The notes: generated by a model not told the origin, from the letters alone. A stretch of 27,025 nt of DNA from Mnemiopsis leidyi (GCA_000226015.1 JH153709.1:132890-159914); one strand, 5' to 3'; shown: positions 1 to 10,330, counted from the first letter of the stretch. A program made the numbers and translations.

Positions 1-78
1 ACAACAGTTAACATGACAACAGTAAACATGACAACAGTTAACATTACAACAGTTAACATGACAACAGTTAACATGATA
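1..78. repeat. 15-bp tandem repeat at the window edge
   Basis: About five copies of a 15-bp unit, ACAACAGTTAACATG, run from the first base, with single-base variants (AGTAAAC, ACATT). The core GTTAAC is palindromic. The array is cut by the window edge, so its full length is unknown. It ends about 15 bp before the stop codon side of the minus-strand gene that follows, so it lies in that gene's 3' flank or 3' UTR. Confidence 0.9.
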
Positions 79-93
79 ACACTAGTTAAGTAA

Positions 94-3000
94 TTACCGT
101 TCCAGTTTGGGAGATAGAAAATCCCCGACTAAAGAATGTTCCAGAACAAAACTCCCAGTAGACTCGTTACTGTGTACCTCTGAGTTAGTTCCTCCTAACT
201 CAGGAGAGGCGTTGTTGGCTAGTGTAGTTGTGTCTGGAGGAGGTATTGTGTCCGGAGAAGTTGTTGTGTCTGTGTCTACACCGGACTGTTGTGTTGGGGA
301 GCTGATACCTTGTTCAGGCCTCTTGTTCTGGTGATCTGCTACAGCTTTCAGTATATCCTCCTGAAAAAGTTTATTACTTTCAATTCTTAAATAGTTTAAG
401 TGATTTATACTTGGATGCCAAATTCTTAATATGGATGATGAGTCAGTGATAAAATAAACGTGATCAAGTAGACGTGATCTAGTACACGTGATCAAGTACA
501 CGTGATCAAGTACACGTTCTACCTCATTGTGAGATCTGCAGGTAGGAACTTTTCTTTGTCCAAATCTCTTGAACTTTACTGAAGTAGGTGAGGGCAGGTT
601 ACCAAGGGTAGAAACATCAGGAGACAAAGTATTGCTTGGCGAAGAAGTGTCGTCAGGAGACAAGGTGTTGTCAGGTGACAGCACATCACCAGGTGACGTT
701 GCTATGGGTGACAGTCTCCTAGGTGACAGTTGAGATGTCTTGTTGTCTATAGGAAGGTTATTGTCTAGGGACAAGAGAGTGTGCAGTTGCTGCTTGTTCT
801 CCAGAGATACGGTCGGTCTATCTGCCTGAAATACATTTAATGTAAGGTCCTGGTATACAAAACATATGTTATTAAGTCGTTACTGTCCATTAAACATAGC
901 TATAATATAGCTCTACAGCTACATAGCTGTGGAGATTAAGAAGAGAGAACAGTTGCAACTTACAGCAGGGTAACTAGTGAGTTCTGAAATACACGAGTTG
1001 ATGGTATCGGAGTGATAATAATCTGACACTGGATCAGCGTCTCTGATATCAAACTGTTCAGACATCCTTAAAATGTCCGACTTAAAAAGATTAAAGGCGG
1101 AAAAAGTGCGGAGATCCTCGTGGGATGTGGAAGAAATTGAGTAGCGCAAGAACCGGTCTGGTTTAGCAAGAGGAGCAGTGCAAGAGAGAATCTGGGAGAT
1201 ACTGGAGGTTGCAATACTGTCGGACTTAGAGGTAATTTCTTGTGTAGAGACAGAGACAAGTGTTCCAGCAGAGGAGGACTGACTTTCTGGAATGTCTGGT
1301 ATGTCAGAAGTAGAACTGTCTGGTATGTCAGCTATGTCCGGAGTAAGAAGTCGGTTTAACGTGTGCGACACTGAGTCAAAAGTCCGGCTAAGTTCGGTCA
1401 GCTCGCTTATAATACCGTCCAGATTGCAACTAAAACTGTTCAGATTCTTGTCGAACTTGTCACGGCTGTGATCGAAGGTGTTGCAGGATATGCTAGCTTG
1501 CATTTCTCTAGTAATATACTCTGATATAGGGTCGGTACTAGAATCTGTTTCTGTTTCGGTGTTGCAGTCTGTTAATGTCTGTTTTTATTTTTTTCTACAT
1601 CTGGCAAGTCACGAAAACGTTTGTAGACCTTGCAAATTAACAAAGTTAATACAATCAAAACAACAGCACATTTTAATTTTCCACATCAAATGTTAGCAGC
1701 TACACGAGTATCTACACAAGTTTCTACACAAGTATTTACACAAGTATCTACACAAGTATCTACACAAGTATCTACACAAGTTTCTACACAAGTTTCTACA
1801 CAAGTATCTACACAAGTATCTACACAAGTATTTACACAAGTATCTACACAAGTATCTACACAAGTATCTACACAAGTATCTACACAAGTATCTACACAAG
1901 TTTCTACACTCTACCGACCTGCTCCACACAGACAGTGTGTCTGTTAGACACTTCCCCATCAGACGATACTTGCTCTCCTTCTCTCTTAGTTCTCTCCATT
2001 ATTTCACGTAGCAGAGACACACGGTAATCCTAAACATTCGATTGTTAAATCCCGAGCATTTAACAGTTAAATCCTGAACATTTTTAAACTGTTAAATCCT
2101 GAACATTTTATTGTTAAATCCTAAACATTTAATTGTCAAATCCTGAACATTTTATTGTTTAATCGAGAAACATTTCATTGTCAAATCCTAAAAATGCTTC
2201 ATTAAATCGAGAAACATTTTATTGTTAAATCCCGAACATTTAACTGCTAAATCTGAAAATGTTTTTGTTAAATCCTGAACATTAAATTTGAGATTTTTAG
2301 ATCTAATTAGATTTTTCATCTAATTATTAAATCCTAAACATGCAATTGTTATATACTAAACATTTAATTGTTAAATCCTTAGCATTTAATTGTAGTTTTG
2401 ATCAAGATTTCTCTGGACTTCAGAGTTAACATAGGTTGATGTTAATTTCTACATACCTCATAATAACGAATAACTTTTCGTAAATCCTCCCTGTACAGTT
2501 TCAGTAACATCTTTTGCCAGTCATCAAGTTCTTTGTACTCAAACCGATCAAACTAAAATATGGATGTTTAAATTCACAGAACAATTATTTTGCCAGTCAT
2601 CAAGTTCTTTGTATTCAAACCGATCAAACTAAAATATGGATGTTTTAATTTACAGAACAATTTTCTTGACAGAAGAACACCTTTGGAATTTACTTGAATG
2701 TAAATTGAATTAACAGCAAATTTTTAAGAACACAGAATCTGTTCAAATCCGGAAAGCAAAAACATCAACATTTTTCAAAAGTTAAAGCTGCACTTTGCAC
2801 AGTTTGCAGGTAATATGAGGCACAAACTGACCTTGAAGAATTCATGGGTATCGATTGAAGACTCTGCATACATCTTCATCCATTGAGGAATGTCTTCATA
2901 CTTTGTCTTAACGTCCTGTGTACAATAATGGTAAGTTAGAGTAGATTATATTTCCCCGGCTACTACTACTAATGTCTGGTAACATATGAATATTCATTTA

Positions 3001-3119
3001 ATTTTCACAGAAACAAGATTTGGAGAATAACTTACAAAACTTCTTATGGTCCAATTGTCATATTTACTGTCCGGATGGATGTTTTCTATGTCATCCTTTT
3101 CTTCTTCATTTTTTTGCAT
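94..3119 (-). CDS. Unrecognised 7-exon protein, Ser/Thr/Pro-rich C-terminal half
   Basis: I do not recognise this protein. Exons in transcript order: 3119-3036, 2915-2832, 2552-2457, 2029-1919, 1578-964, 825-523, 360-94. Every exon length is a multiple of three, all junctions are phase 0, donors are GT and acceptors AG, and the joined frame is open for 519 codons to a TAA at 94-96. The first 125 residues are charged and probably helical (motifs KYEDIPQWMKMY, DDWQKMLLKLYREDLRKV, YRVSLLREIMERTKREG). The remaining about 390 residues are low complexity, with DIPD/IPES repeats and a run of LSPD/LSPR motifs that could be phosphorylation sites. The Met at 3119 is uncertain: the frame stays open upstream and a TTTAG acceptor lies 4 bases before it, so a 5' exon may be missing. 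The 1578 acceptor is the weakest junction because it lacks a pyrimidine tract. Membrane segments are not evident. Confidence 0.72.
361..522 (-). other. Short intron readable in frame, with a 14-bp repeat
   Basis: The last intron of the unrecognised gene is 162 bp, a multiple of three, and has no stop codon in the gene's frame, so retention would simply insert 54 residues. The splice sites are good (AATGAG/gtagaa and cttttTCAG/GAGGAT). Its donor half consists of about four copies of GTGTACTTGATCAC on the minus strand (plus 460-520), which begin directly after the donor. Whether this is an intron, or an exon segment made by repeat expansion, cannot be decided without transcripts; the strong acceptor favours an intron. 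Confidence 0.6.
1705..1912. repeat. 12-bp minisatellite in an intron
   Basis: About 17 copies of the 12-bp unit GTATCTACACAA (variants GTTTCTACACAA, GTATTTACACAA) fill most of the 340-bp intron between the 2029-1919 and 1578-964 exons of the minus-strand gene. The array ends only about 5 bp inside the donor site. Because the unit is a multiple of three, it gives spurious open frames on both strands (Ser-Thr-Gln-Val and Cys-Arg-Tyr-Leu repeats). Confidence 0.93.
2031..2400. repeat. Degenerate 20-22 bp minisatellite in an intron
   Basis: Roughly 17 diverged copies of a unit close to TTAAATCCTGAACATTTAAT fill the intron between the 2552-2457 and 2029-1919 exons. The array starts at the acceptor: the repeat-like GAATGTTTAG serves as the 3' splice site. 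Copies differ more than in the neighbouring 12-bp array, which suggests it is older. Confidence 0.85.
2512..2663. repeat. 76-bp tandem duplication across an intron-exon junction
   Basis: Bases 2512-2587 and 2588-2663 are near-identical 76-bp copies (for example C/T at the GTACTC/GTATTC position). On the minus strand each copy holds about 35 bp of intron, the acceptor CCATATTTTAG and the first 41 nt of the exon that starts at 2552. The outer copy is therefore a second 3' splice site, with exon start at 2628, followed by a partial exon. It has no donor of its own. Confidence 0.9.
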
Positions 3120-3949
3120 TTGACTAAATGAAGATGCATGTAGTAAGAAATTTATTTGAAATGTTAAAGGGAAATGGAGAGTTTTCTGTAAATTTTCAGT
3201 AAATAGACAATTCAATGGTAGGTATCTTTTGCAACGTTAATAATTTAATAACAATTGGATACTGAGTTAGGTTTAGTTGGTCTGCTTTCCCATCTAAAAC
3301 ATTTGTATCGCTTAGGTCAACAGCAATTTTAGCAATAACAGTAAAAAATATGTATTTCATTTATAAGTGACAATGCAGAAATGTCTACTGTTTAAAACAA
3401 AAATTTATCTTTTATTGCATAACATTAATGGTGGTCCATTTATCTTTTAGAAACATAAATTTAATTGAACAAAACATTATTAAAAAGTGCTAGTCACATC
3501 TAGCTAGATTGTCTTTTAAACTATTGTTATTATTCGGCATCAGTAGAGATAACATTCATAATGAACCAGCTGTCAGTAAAACTTTATCATTAATAGTTGT
3601 TAATGAAGAAGTGGCGAATATTAATCCTTTGAATAACCTATTTTGTCAATAAGATTTTATGATTTAAGCTGAGGCACTTGAATAATCAACTTGTAATTCA
3701 TCTGCATCTCAGTATGAAATAAATAACTGTAATTAATTATCAGGATCTGGACTAAACTGACTGTTGAAAGAAAACATATACATTAGTCATTGACTACTGA
3801 TATACTGGAAATGCAGTAGAACTGAACTGCTCATGCTAACTGTTTGTATTAACTCATAAACAAGAAAAAGGACACATTTAAACAAATAAAAACACTGCTA
3901 ACAAATCCCACCAAATATATAGGACCAAGTAATGTGGTAAAAATACATT
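3120..3949. other. AT-rich spacer, no gene seen
   Basis: This stretch lies between the first coding exon found for the left gene and the stop of the AKTIP gene. It has no long open frame and no convincing exon. It should contain the 5' end of the left gene and the 3' UTR of AKTIP. A minus-strand AATAAA (TTTATT on plus near 3410) is a possible but distant polyadenylation signal. Confidence 0.5.
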
Positions 3950-4585
3950 TTATAATGTTCCAAATGGAGCCTTAACACCTAATAAAAGCTTTTCTTTGAT
4001 TTTCTCAAGCTCTTGAGATGCAAGTGGTTTGACATTAAATACATTCCCATCATCTGCTGGAGTTATATCACTTTCCTCTGTTTTATTGAACAACTTTATT
4101 GACTTTTCAACACACAACTTGGCCTGACTGCGAAATGTGTCTATACTTTTATGAACAGCCTCTGCAGCAACTGGATTAGTTGCATCAAATGTGTTAATTG
4201 AAAAGAAGCATCTTTTGGTATACCTCAATAAATGCCAAATTCTGTCTTTCCTAGGAGTCCAGGTGGGAAAGGCCTTAGCAAGGTTCAATTCTCCTGTAGG
4301 TTTCACTTGTGGATGAAAGACAGGGGTGATGAATCTTAAAGATGGTCTAGCATAAGGAAAGTTATCAGGTATGTAGAGATTAAATTTAAAACAGCCATCA
4401 GCAAACATTCCAATTTTAATAAAGATCATTCCATGCCACACCTGCAGCGACTTGAAGGATGGGACCACATAAACACCAGAGGGAACATTGTTGCATAGAA
4501 GTTTGTATTCAGCGAACAATTCATGATCCCTGAAAAAAGGTTGAAGTTCGCTGTGCTTTGATTCACTGCTGTTGCTGTTGTTCAT
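3950..4585 (-). CDS. AKTIP: AKTIP/FTS-like UBC-domain protein (Fused Toes homologue)
   Basis: This 211-residue protein is read from one uninterrupted exon. Residues about 18-165 match the inactive E2 (UBC/UEV-like) fold of AKTIP: GVYVVPSFKSLQVWHGMIF, FKFNLYIPDNFPYA, the FHP turn, GELNLAKAFPTW, then RIWHLLRYTKRCFF and NPVAAEAV. The position of the catalytic Cys in true E2s lies in the GELNLAKAF stretch, which has no Cys, as in the AKTIP family. Known family members are adaptors of the FTS-Hook-FHIP complex that links dynein to endosomal cargo, and they bind Akt; that role is inferred here. The vertebrate protein (about 290 residues) has a longer, variable N-terminus that is absent here. The start is supported by an in-frame TAA two codons upstream. 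The absence of introns, where SLC35B2 and the IAH1-like gene have many, suggests intron loss or a retrocopy. An acceptor (CTTTCAG) just upstream, with first exon base 4630, suggests a spliced 5' UTR. Confidence 0.9.
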   Translation of the reverse strand: MNNSNSSESKHSELQPFFRDHELFAEYKLLCNNVPSGVYVVPSFKSLQVWHGMIFIKIGMFADGCFKFNLYIPDNFPYARPSLRFITPVFHPQVKPTGELNLAKAFPTWTPRKDRIWHLLRYTKRCFFSINTFDATNPVAAEAVHKSIDTFRSQAKLCVEKSIKLFNKTEESDITPADDGNVFNVKPLASQELEKIKEKLLLGVKAPFGTL

Positions 4586-4794
4586 ATTGTTGAAAAATTA
4601 ACAAAGCCTCACTACTTCATTTTCATCATCCTGAAAGTGGTAGAATTTAAGTCAAAACTACACTTGATTTAAGCTATACTTTTGGACCATTTCAACATTA
4701 CCTCAAACCTCAATTTTATTGAGATAAGGATCATGATCAGGAGGTTGGCATGAAACATTTGAAACTAGAAGATGACTTGGCGTGTTATTGAACA

Positions 4795-4945
4795 GACATG
4801 ATTATAAAAAATCACAGGTGTTCCATAATCAATCTTGAACACTGAAACTATAAAAAAATACATAAAGTAGTTGATTATTCAACTGACCTGATTATAAAAA
4901 ACCCACTGGCGTTTTGTAATCAATTTTGAACACTTCAACCATAAC
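4795..4945. repeat. Imperfect direct repeat, about 90-bp period
   Basis: Two related segments, about 4797-4852 and 4887-4945, both read GATTATAAAAAA then a C-rich break, TAATCAAT(C/T)TTGAACACT and an AACCATAA/AACTATAA end. They lie in the presumed 5' UTR intron or promoter side of AKTIP. There is no sign of coding. The divergence suggests an old local duplication. Confidence 0.7.
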
Positions 4946-5020
4946 AGATCAATTAAGAGGGATGAGATGATGACACTTTATAATCATCTCTATCTCTATT
5001 TCAGTCTTAAAAGAAAAAAG

Positions 5021-5530
5021 TTAAGTAAGTAGTTCAGCGTCGACATAAATCGGGCATAAGATATTTTGATACTTACTTGAACCTACCCTCAGTGATGGTT
5101 CTAAAACGTTTCCCCACCTCAGGTGCATCTGCCTCTGGCGTTGAGCAGGAAACAAGGCCAGACTTTTGTCTGCTGTCTTGCTGTAGGCTAACCCACTCAA
5201 CCAGTATAGTGTAAGACCAATCTGAACCACATCTTCCATCAGATGTAAGCTGGTTACTGAACAGATTGGCCTGGTGAATGTGGAATGGTATAGCCCTGTT
5301 ATTCTCAAGAAAAGCGAAATAAGGGTCATATGCTGTCTGTCAGCCCCACAGAAAAGGCGCACTGTTGGTGGCAGCTTACCCAACTTTGGCACGCTGAATC
5401 TCATTCCATCTCCCTTCTGGCTTGCCTTATTTTCTGACCCGTCCTCTGATTGATTGACATGCAAGATCCTGTAGCTTAGCTTTTGCTTGCTCAAAAAACC
5501 CAAATTTCTTATATCTGATACCAGGCACAC
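5021..5530 (-). other. 169-codon open frame, possible 5' exon of the AKTIP gene
   Basis: A minus-strand frame is open for 169 codons in sequence with more G+C than its surroundings. The product (Leu/Ser/Arg-rich, with QRQRQMHLRWGN near the end) resembles nothing I know and has no clear domain. A strong donor, TTCAA/gtaagtatc, lies inside it with last exon base 5077. Splicing to the acceptor upstream of AKTIP (first base 4630) would meet a stop at once in this frame, so a join would make it 5' UTR and not an N-terminal extension. It may be a non-coding exon, an independent small gene or chance. Confidence 0.3.
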
Positions 5531-5734
5531 TGTTTATACAGTGACAGGCTGAGATCGGCTTTCCTGAGAGTTCCTTTACATCTCAGCTGAAACTGATCAA
5601 AGGACTATTTGTATTTACTACACCTGTACCCAGGCTTTATACATATATTACTTACTTATACATAAAAATATAGACACTGTTCTGCGTTATTCAAACAGGG
5701 ATAACACCAATCATTTTCTTGCTCAAACATTTAA

Positions 5735-7100
5735 TCGTCGAGGTGTTACCCGACTCGCTCTTGCTGCGCTCCTGGCGGAGATTATATGACGAGATTTTTT
5801 TTTTTAAAACATCCGTCTACCGTTCAGCTATAGCTGCGTGAGTCGGGTCAACGGGCGATGCACGTCTAGAATTTCTGTCGCCAGGCCAGAAATGCGTGAG
5901 AGCGCGTGATGGCCAAGACAGTAGGTTATCAACCTACAAGAGTCGGGTATCTCCGCGACAAGGAAAAACACGTTAGACGGATATTATCTCGTCAAGCATT
6001 TAACGCATGTTTTCTTAATTTCAAACATCAAAAGCTACTATTTTTTGCATGTTGGTCCCTAAGAAAGATGAAATAAAATGTTTCATTTTTGATGCAGCAT
6101 TTTCTTACATAAAGATCAAATATTTAATAATATTTCTGTAAAAGTAAAAATTATGCACAGCTACAGAAAACGAAGAGGATTCATCTAACATAAAAGTCAA
6201 TTACATTTAAGTGTGTACCTAATCAGGTGCTTACGCACGCTACGCCCGCGGCTGCTACGCAGCTAGAATTCCAGTAACCTCTGGTGGCGCGCGCGACGCT
6301 AGCAAAAGGACTCTGGTCATGGTTAGAAGAAATAATTTAAGTTTTGTCTGTGGACCTTTATCGGGACGCAGTATGAGCTTTTGCGTCACGCGTCCGTCTT
6401 AATGCCTAATTTCACGCTAAGCTCGCACAGAAATGTTCGCAATTTGACGAGATGATATCCAATATCCGTCTAACGTTTGACGAGATGATATCCGTCTGAC
6501 GTTCTAACGAGGAGGAGAAAACTGCGAGCCGCGCGCGGGTCGGGTAACATCTCGACAATCTAACGTTCTAACCAGGAGAACAGCAAACTTAACTGCGAGC
6601 CGCGCGCGGGTCGGGTACAGGGTAATACCTCGACAATACGCAATACGTAATAAGTAAAAAAATTTTATCTGCATAACAGCCACTGCGCGTTTATTGACAA
6701 AATCAAAAATGATATCCGTCTAACGCTCTTGTGCGCGTCGGCGCTGCGTAGAAGCAGCCCTAGCCGCCACGCGCGGCGTAAGCACACGGCTAGGTCAACT
6801 CGACAATGTACAATGGTTAGAACAATCTTTGAGCTTAGAGAGTCGGGTATCACCTTGGCAAAGGGCAACTTTCCAGCCACCTTAATAAGGACCTTTTAGT
6901 TGACTGGAAAATATTTGCCTGGGGACCACAGGCTAATTGTTGCTTTGCAACGGAGGGAAACGTAGAGGAGCCGCGCACCGCCCGGTAAGAAAAAATTGTA
7001 TAACCTTGGATTGTGTTGTCGAGCTGTTACCCGATTCCTGCGCGGCTCGCAGCTTGCTGCTCTCCTGGTTTCGTTAGACAGATATCATGTCGTCAAGGAT
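5735..7100. mobile_element. Cluster of CpG-rich dispersed repeat modules, probably non-autonomous DNA transposon
   Basis: The block is built from modules that recur in both orientations. Module A, TTGACGAGATNATATCCGTC plus TAACG, appears at 6444-6475, 6477-6502 and 6706-6727, and inverted at 5971-5996 and 7072-7097. Module B, TCGAGGTGTTACCCGACTC, is at 5737-5755 and 7018-7036, and inverted at 5941-5959, 6537-6557, 6608-6632 and 6839-6856. A third, CAGGTGCTTACGCACGC, is at 6224-6240 and 7161-7177. GCGCGTGATGGC is at 5901-5912. Inverted A and B modules at both ends look like terminal inverted repeats. The same modules return at 24296-24910. No transposase is present. Base composition is far from the AT-rich flanks. 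Exact boundaries and target-site duplications were not resolved; the block may be several nested copies. Confidence 0.65.
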
Positions 7101-7377
7101 TGTGTGAACAAAGTTGTTTAGGATTGATGTTAATTTCAGCGAGTGCAATTGTCACCTAACCAGGTGCTTACGCACGCAAAGAGCCAACTGCTTTAATGGA
7201 AATTTATTCTTCAGTCGATCAAGTTCAGATATAAAGAGATTAAAATTACATTTGTTTTCATTTATGTTAAGGAAGAGGCAGCCTTCATTGATTTTTAGGG
7301 TGTCCCACTGGTCAGTAGCAAATTTGGAAGTAATCTTGGGAAACTACTAAAGATACAATCATTATACCTGACAATCG

Positions 7378-7414
7378 TCTCAACCTCCCCACGGAAGACG
7401 TGGAGGTGGTTCCT
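7378..7414. repeat. Short imperfect hairpin
   Basis: AACCTCCCCACG and CGTGGAGGTGGTT face each other across a five-base loop (GAAGA) at about 7382-7412, with one bulge. No adjacent coding or RNA-gene signature explains it. It lies between the CpG-rich repeat cluster and a LINE remnant and may be part of either. Confidence 0.45.
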
Positions 7415-7479
7415 TAGAAGCTAAGCTTAAGGGTTTCCCTTTCACTCTGTTGGGTGGCCCTTTCCGTCTGTCAACGCCT

Positions 7480-7960
7480 CTGTTAATCTGAAAAATGTTG
7501 ATCCTTTTTATCATGCCAGCTTTTTAAATAAGGGGAATGTTTTTTTGAATAAGCTTCCCTTAGAGTTGAAGACTGCATTAAGTCTAGATTTTTATAAATT
7601 TTATCTTCAGACGTTTAATAGCAGAAGTAAAGCTTCAGGAATTTGCGGTAGTGGGAACTTCTGTTGTGGGAACTTGTGTTTCTGTGTTTGTGTTTGTGAT
7701 AGTGGAAGTTACTTAGAGAATAAGATGACTCATAATACCTTTTATATTAATTGTGATGGTGCAGGCATCATTATTTGTTATTTATTCATTTTATATTAAC
7801 AAGGACCCTGGCACCAAATTGGTTCATGTGAAGTATGTCGGGATTGTTGTGCTTGTCAAGGGTCTTGGACAGCTGATGGACCAACTTTCCATCATGCTTT
7901 GCAAAACCTTGAAAGCCGTGGACAAACTGCACATCGAACTTTAGTGATGCCAGCTCCTTA
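7480..7960 (+). mobile_element. Decayed non-LTR retrotransposon 3' end (ORF2 C-terminus)
   Basis: Read from about 7490, the plus strand gives a frame with FLNKLPLELKTALSLDFYKF, then LENKMTHNTFYIN. This is the WNxLPxxVxxAxSLxxFKxxL signature that closes the reverse-transcriptase ORF of CR1/L2/Jockey-like LINEs, here with the Trp lost (Leu). The intact form of the same motif is on the other strand at 26380-26640, where LENKIRNNSFIV matches LENKMTHNTFYI, so the two belong to one family. The open stretch continues in another frame to 7944. No RT catalytic region is present, so this is a 5'-truncated, decayed copy. Confidence 0.6.
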
Positions 7961-8837
7961 CAGAGTAAAGGTTAAAGTAGTTAAGTAAGTTATTAAACCA
8001 AACACGCGATTTTGCTTGTCGATCGGTTAATCTTGCATAATTGTCTCATATCTTCATTACGGAGGCGCAGGGGCTTCATCACTATTTATTTAGATTTTCG
8101 GCCATATACTTACAAATTGCTCACAGTAAGCCCTTATACCGGGGGCGCAACTTAGGGGCCTAGTGGCGCCATGCTTGCTAGGCCTACAACATTATGCCAC
8201 AGGGCACCTGACTTTGAAAAATGTCAAATCAGCAAAAACGAACACTTAAAGAACGTGTGCGAAAAGCTCTCTGAGCAGGGGGTTCTCAGGACTGCAAGAC
8301 ATGACCCAGCATTTTTCATCTGGCAAAAGCAACTCTCTCTAATAGCAGGCGAGTATTGCACCTCTTATTGGTTAAAACGCTTGGTCAGCATGCATCCATA
8401 ATAGATCTGAGGTATTTTCCATGACAAATGTCCAGTTTCAAGATTACAGCTGATATAGCAGCCCTGCAGGAGGCATTGTACATTATTTGTTACACCTGTA
8501 CCCAGGCTTTTACAGTTAAACTAAAGGGGCTCCTGGAAGATTCTAGATCTTTTAACAGAGACCCTCATTTAACCCTCAATCACGGTTTCCCGATCATTTG
8601 GCTGAGTCGACAAAAGAAGATTGCATAGGCAAACGCCCTTAGCGCACTCCTCAAGGATTGGTGGATGATGAAAACTTCTGTTTATCACCTCTTACCATAG
8701 CCATAGTACCATCCTCTCTTTGTTAATTACTGTCAGCTGCCCAGAAATGTACGAACTTAGTAGTGGCTTTATTAATCTTTACCATCCAATCATCAAAAGT
8801 AGGTTTCAAAAGTATTAATTACTATATGTAATAATTA
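7961..8837. other. No clear gene; short open frames of mobile-element type
   Basis: Plus-strand frames of 76 codons (8171-8401) and 66 codons (8428-8628) are open but have no recognisable domain and no fitting splice sites. The segment TACACCTGTACCCAGGCTT at about 8492-8510 is also present at about 5620-5638, so it belongs to a dispersed sequence. I read this as decayed repeat and not as a host gene. Confidence 0.4.
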
Positions 8838-10330
8838 ATCTTAATCTTCACAGTCAGTGTCCATAAAATCCACATCATCAGAGTAATCACTTTCCTGTGG
8901 CATACCCAACACTTAAGTTGGAGGTAGGGGCCTGTTTGTCACCACATTTAAGTGATACAAAGCAGCAGCCAGATAGAGCATAAACATTTTCCAGACAAGC
9001 TGTCACCCTGCAGTCCACCAATAAAAATTTCAAACACCTAGATATAAAATTTGATTCTAATTTTGATACTGGCTACCTGTAATATATGGATCTAACTGCA
9101 TGTATTTAACATATAATACCTGCAATGGAAATACCCCAATGGCAAGGTAAGTATGCCATGTTTGTAAATTGTAAACAATTGTCTGATTTGTGTGTTAATA
9201 AATGTTATGTGTGTCTATATCATATTTTGAATCCATGTTTTGTGTCTATTTTAACGTTTTGATATCCCACTGTCATACAACTTATGTTTTATACTTTCTA
9301 CTCTAAATTATAAAGAATTTTACCGTTTTAAAGAACAACAGAGATATTCTGATTATCTTGACACGTAGAAAGTTAGTGCCCACACAGTGATCGTGACCAG
9401 TTTCACATGATATGTATCTTAAATGCATAGGAATCCTTTAGGGCTATACACAAGCAAGTAGCATTTGTAGTTCTGCTGTGAGAGAACTTTTGCTTCAGAT
9501 TCTGATCCCCAAATTATGATGTGCATTAGTTCAAAAAGCTAAGTTGTCACTGGCCCAAGACTTTAGGTATTTAAAAACGTTTATTATGTGGGCACTGTCT
9601 TTGATGATGATAATTTCCAGATTCATCTTCTTCCTTGCTTATTACAGCTTGCCAGGAACCAGTTTAACAATCAAATTTTAGCTGGGTCCTCTTCAATTTT
9701 ATGAGAGATAACAGATTCAGGCACTGTTACAGAGTTTCAATGGAGGCAGGCTTTTCTTGTTGCCTAAAGGTTTACCAGGCTTATTTAGTGGGATGATGTA
9801 GCATTCCCCAAAAGCATTTTCAAAACATTGATAATATTCTCCAAAAATTGATCAATAACACAAGCATATAAACTACAGAAGGATGGACCGGCATACTTGA
9901 TCAGATCATAAGGTGTGTTGACAATTTGCTTTCCCCTTCAGCAGCATTTTCGGCTCCCAAAGCAATCAGTATATGACGAGAAAAGGCTTATTGCATAATC
10001 ATTAATCAGCAGAAGACATAAATCTCAGGTTCTCTCAAATGCTCTATTGAAAAAAAACAAGTTTTTGAGGCACTCTGGAACAATTCTAAAGATTTTGCTT
10101 CCTTGATACTCAGGTTCTATACCATTTAAATTTTATATTAGCACCGTCCCAAAAATTGTAGCACCATTGTCAAACTTCTATATTTTTCAATTGAAAACTT
10201 TGTCAAATTTTCATACCATTAATCTCTGTGCATCATACAAGCTCGCTTGTGCAGAATTTAAAAATAAGTTGTCCAAGTTGAAAACGAATGCTTCTTTACA
10301 GCCGGTATTTAGTATGAGGCATAAGCTTCA
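8838..10330 (-). mobile_element. Decayed minus-strand coding remnants, unknown mobile family
   Basis: Minus-strand fragments look like broken coding sequence. At 8840-8902 a frame ends with the acidic tail MPQESDYSDDVDFMDTDCED and a stop; just upstream in that frame is MLYLAAALYHLNVVTNRPLP, separated by one stop. At about 9425-9480 a frame reads CYLLVYSPKG, matching CYWLVCGPKG in the fragment at the right edge of the window. At about 9840-9920 there is a frame with TPYDLIKYAGPSFCSLYACV. Stops and frame changes separate them. The pieces could derive from one element of about 1.5 kb; the family is not known to me. Confidence 0.4.

Noticed and set aside
1630..1959. Ser-Thr-Gln-Val and Cys-Arg-Tyr-Leu repeat proteins
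   Set aside because: Artefacts of the 12-bp intronic minisatellite.
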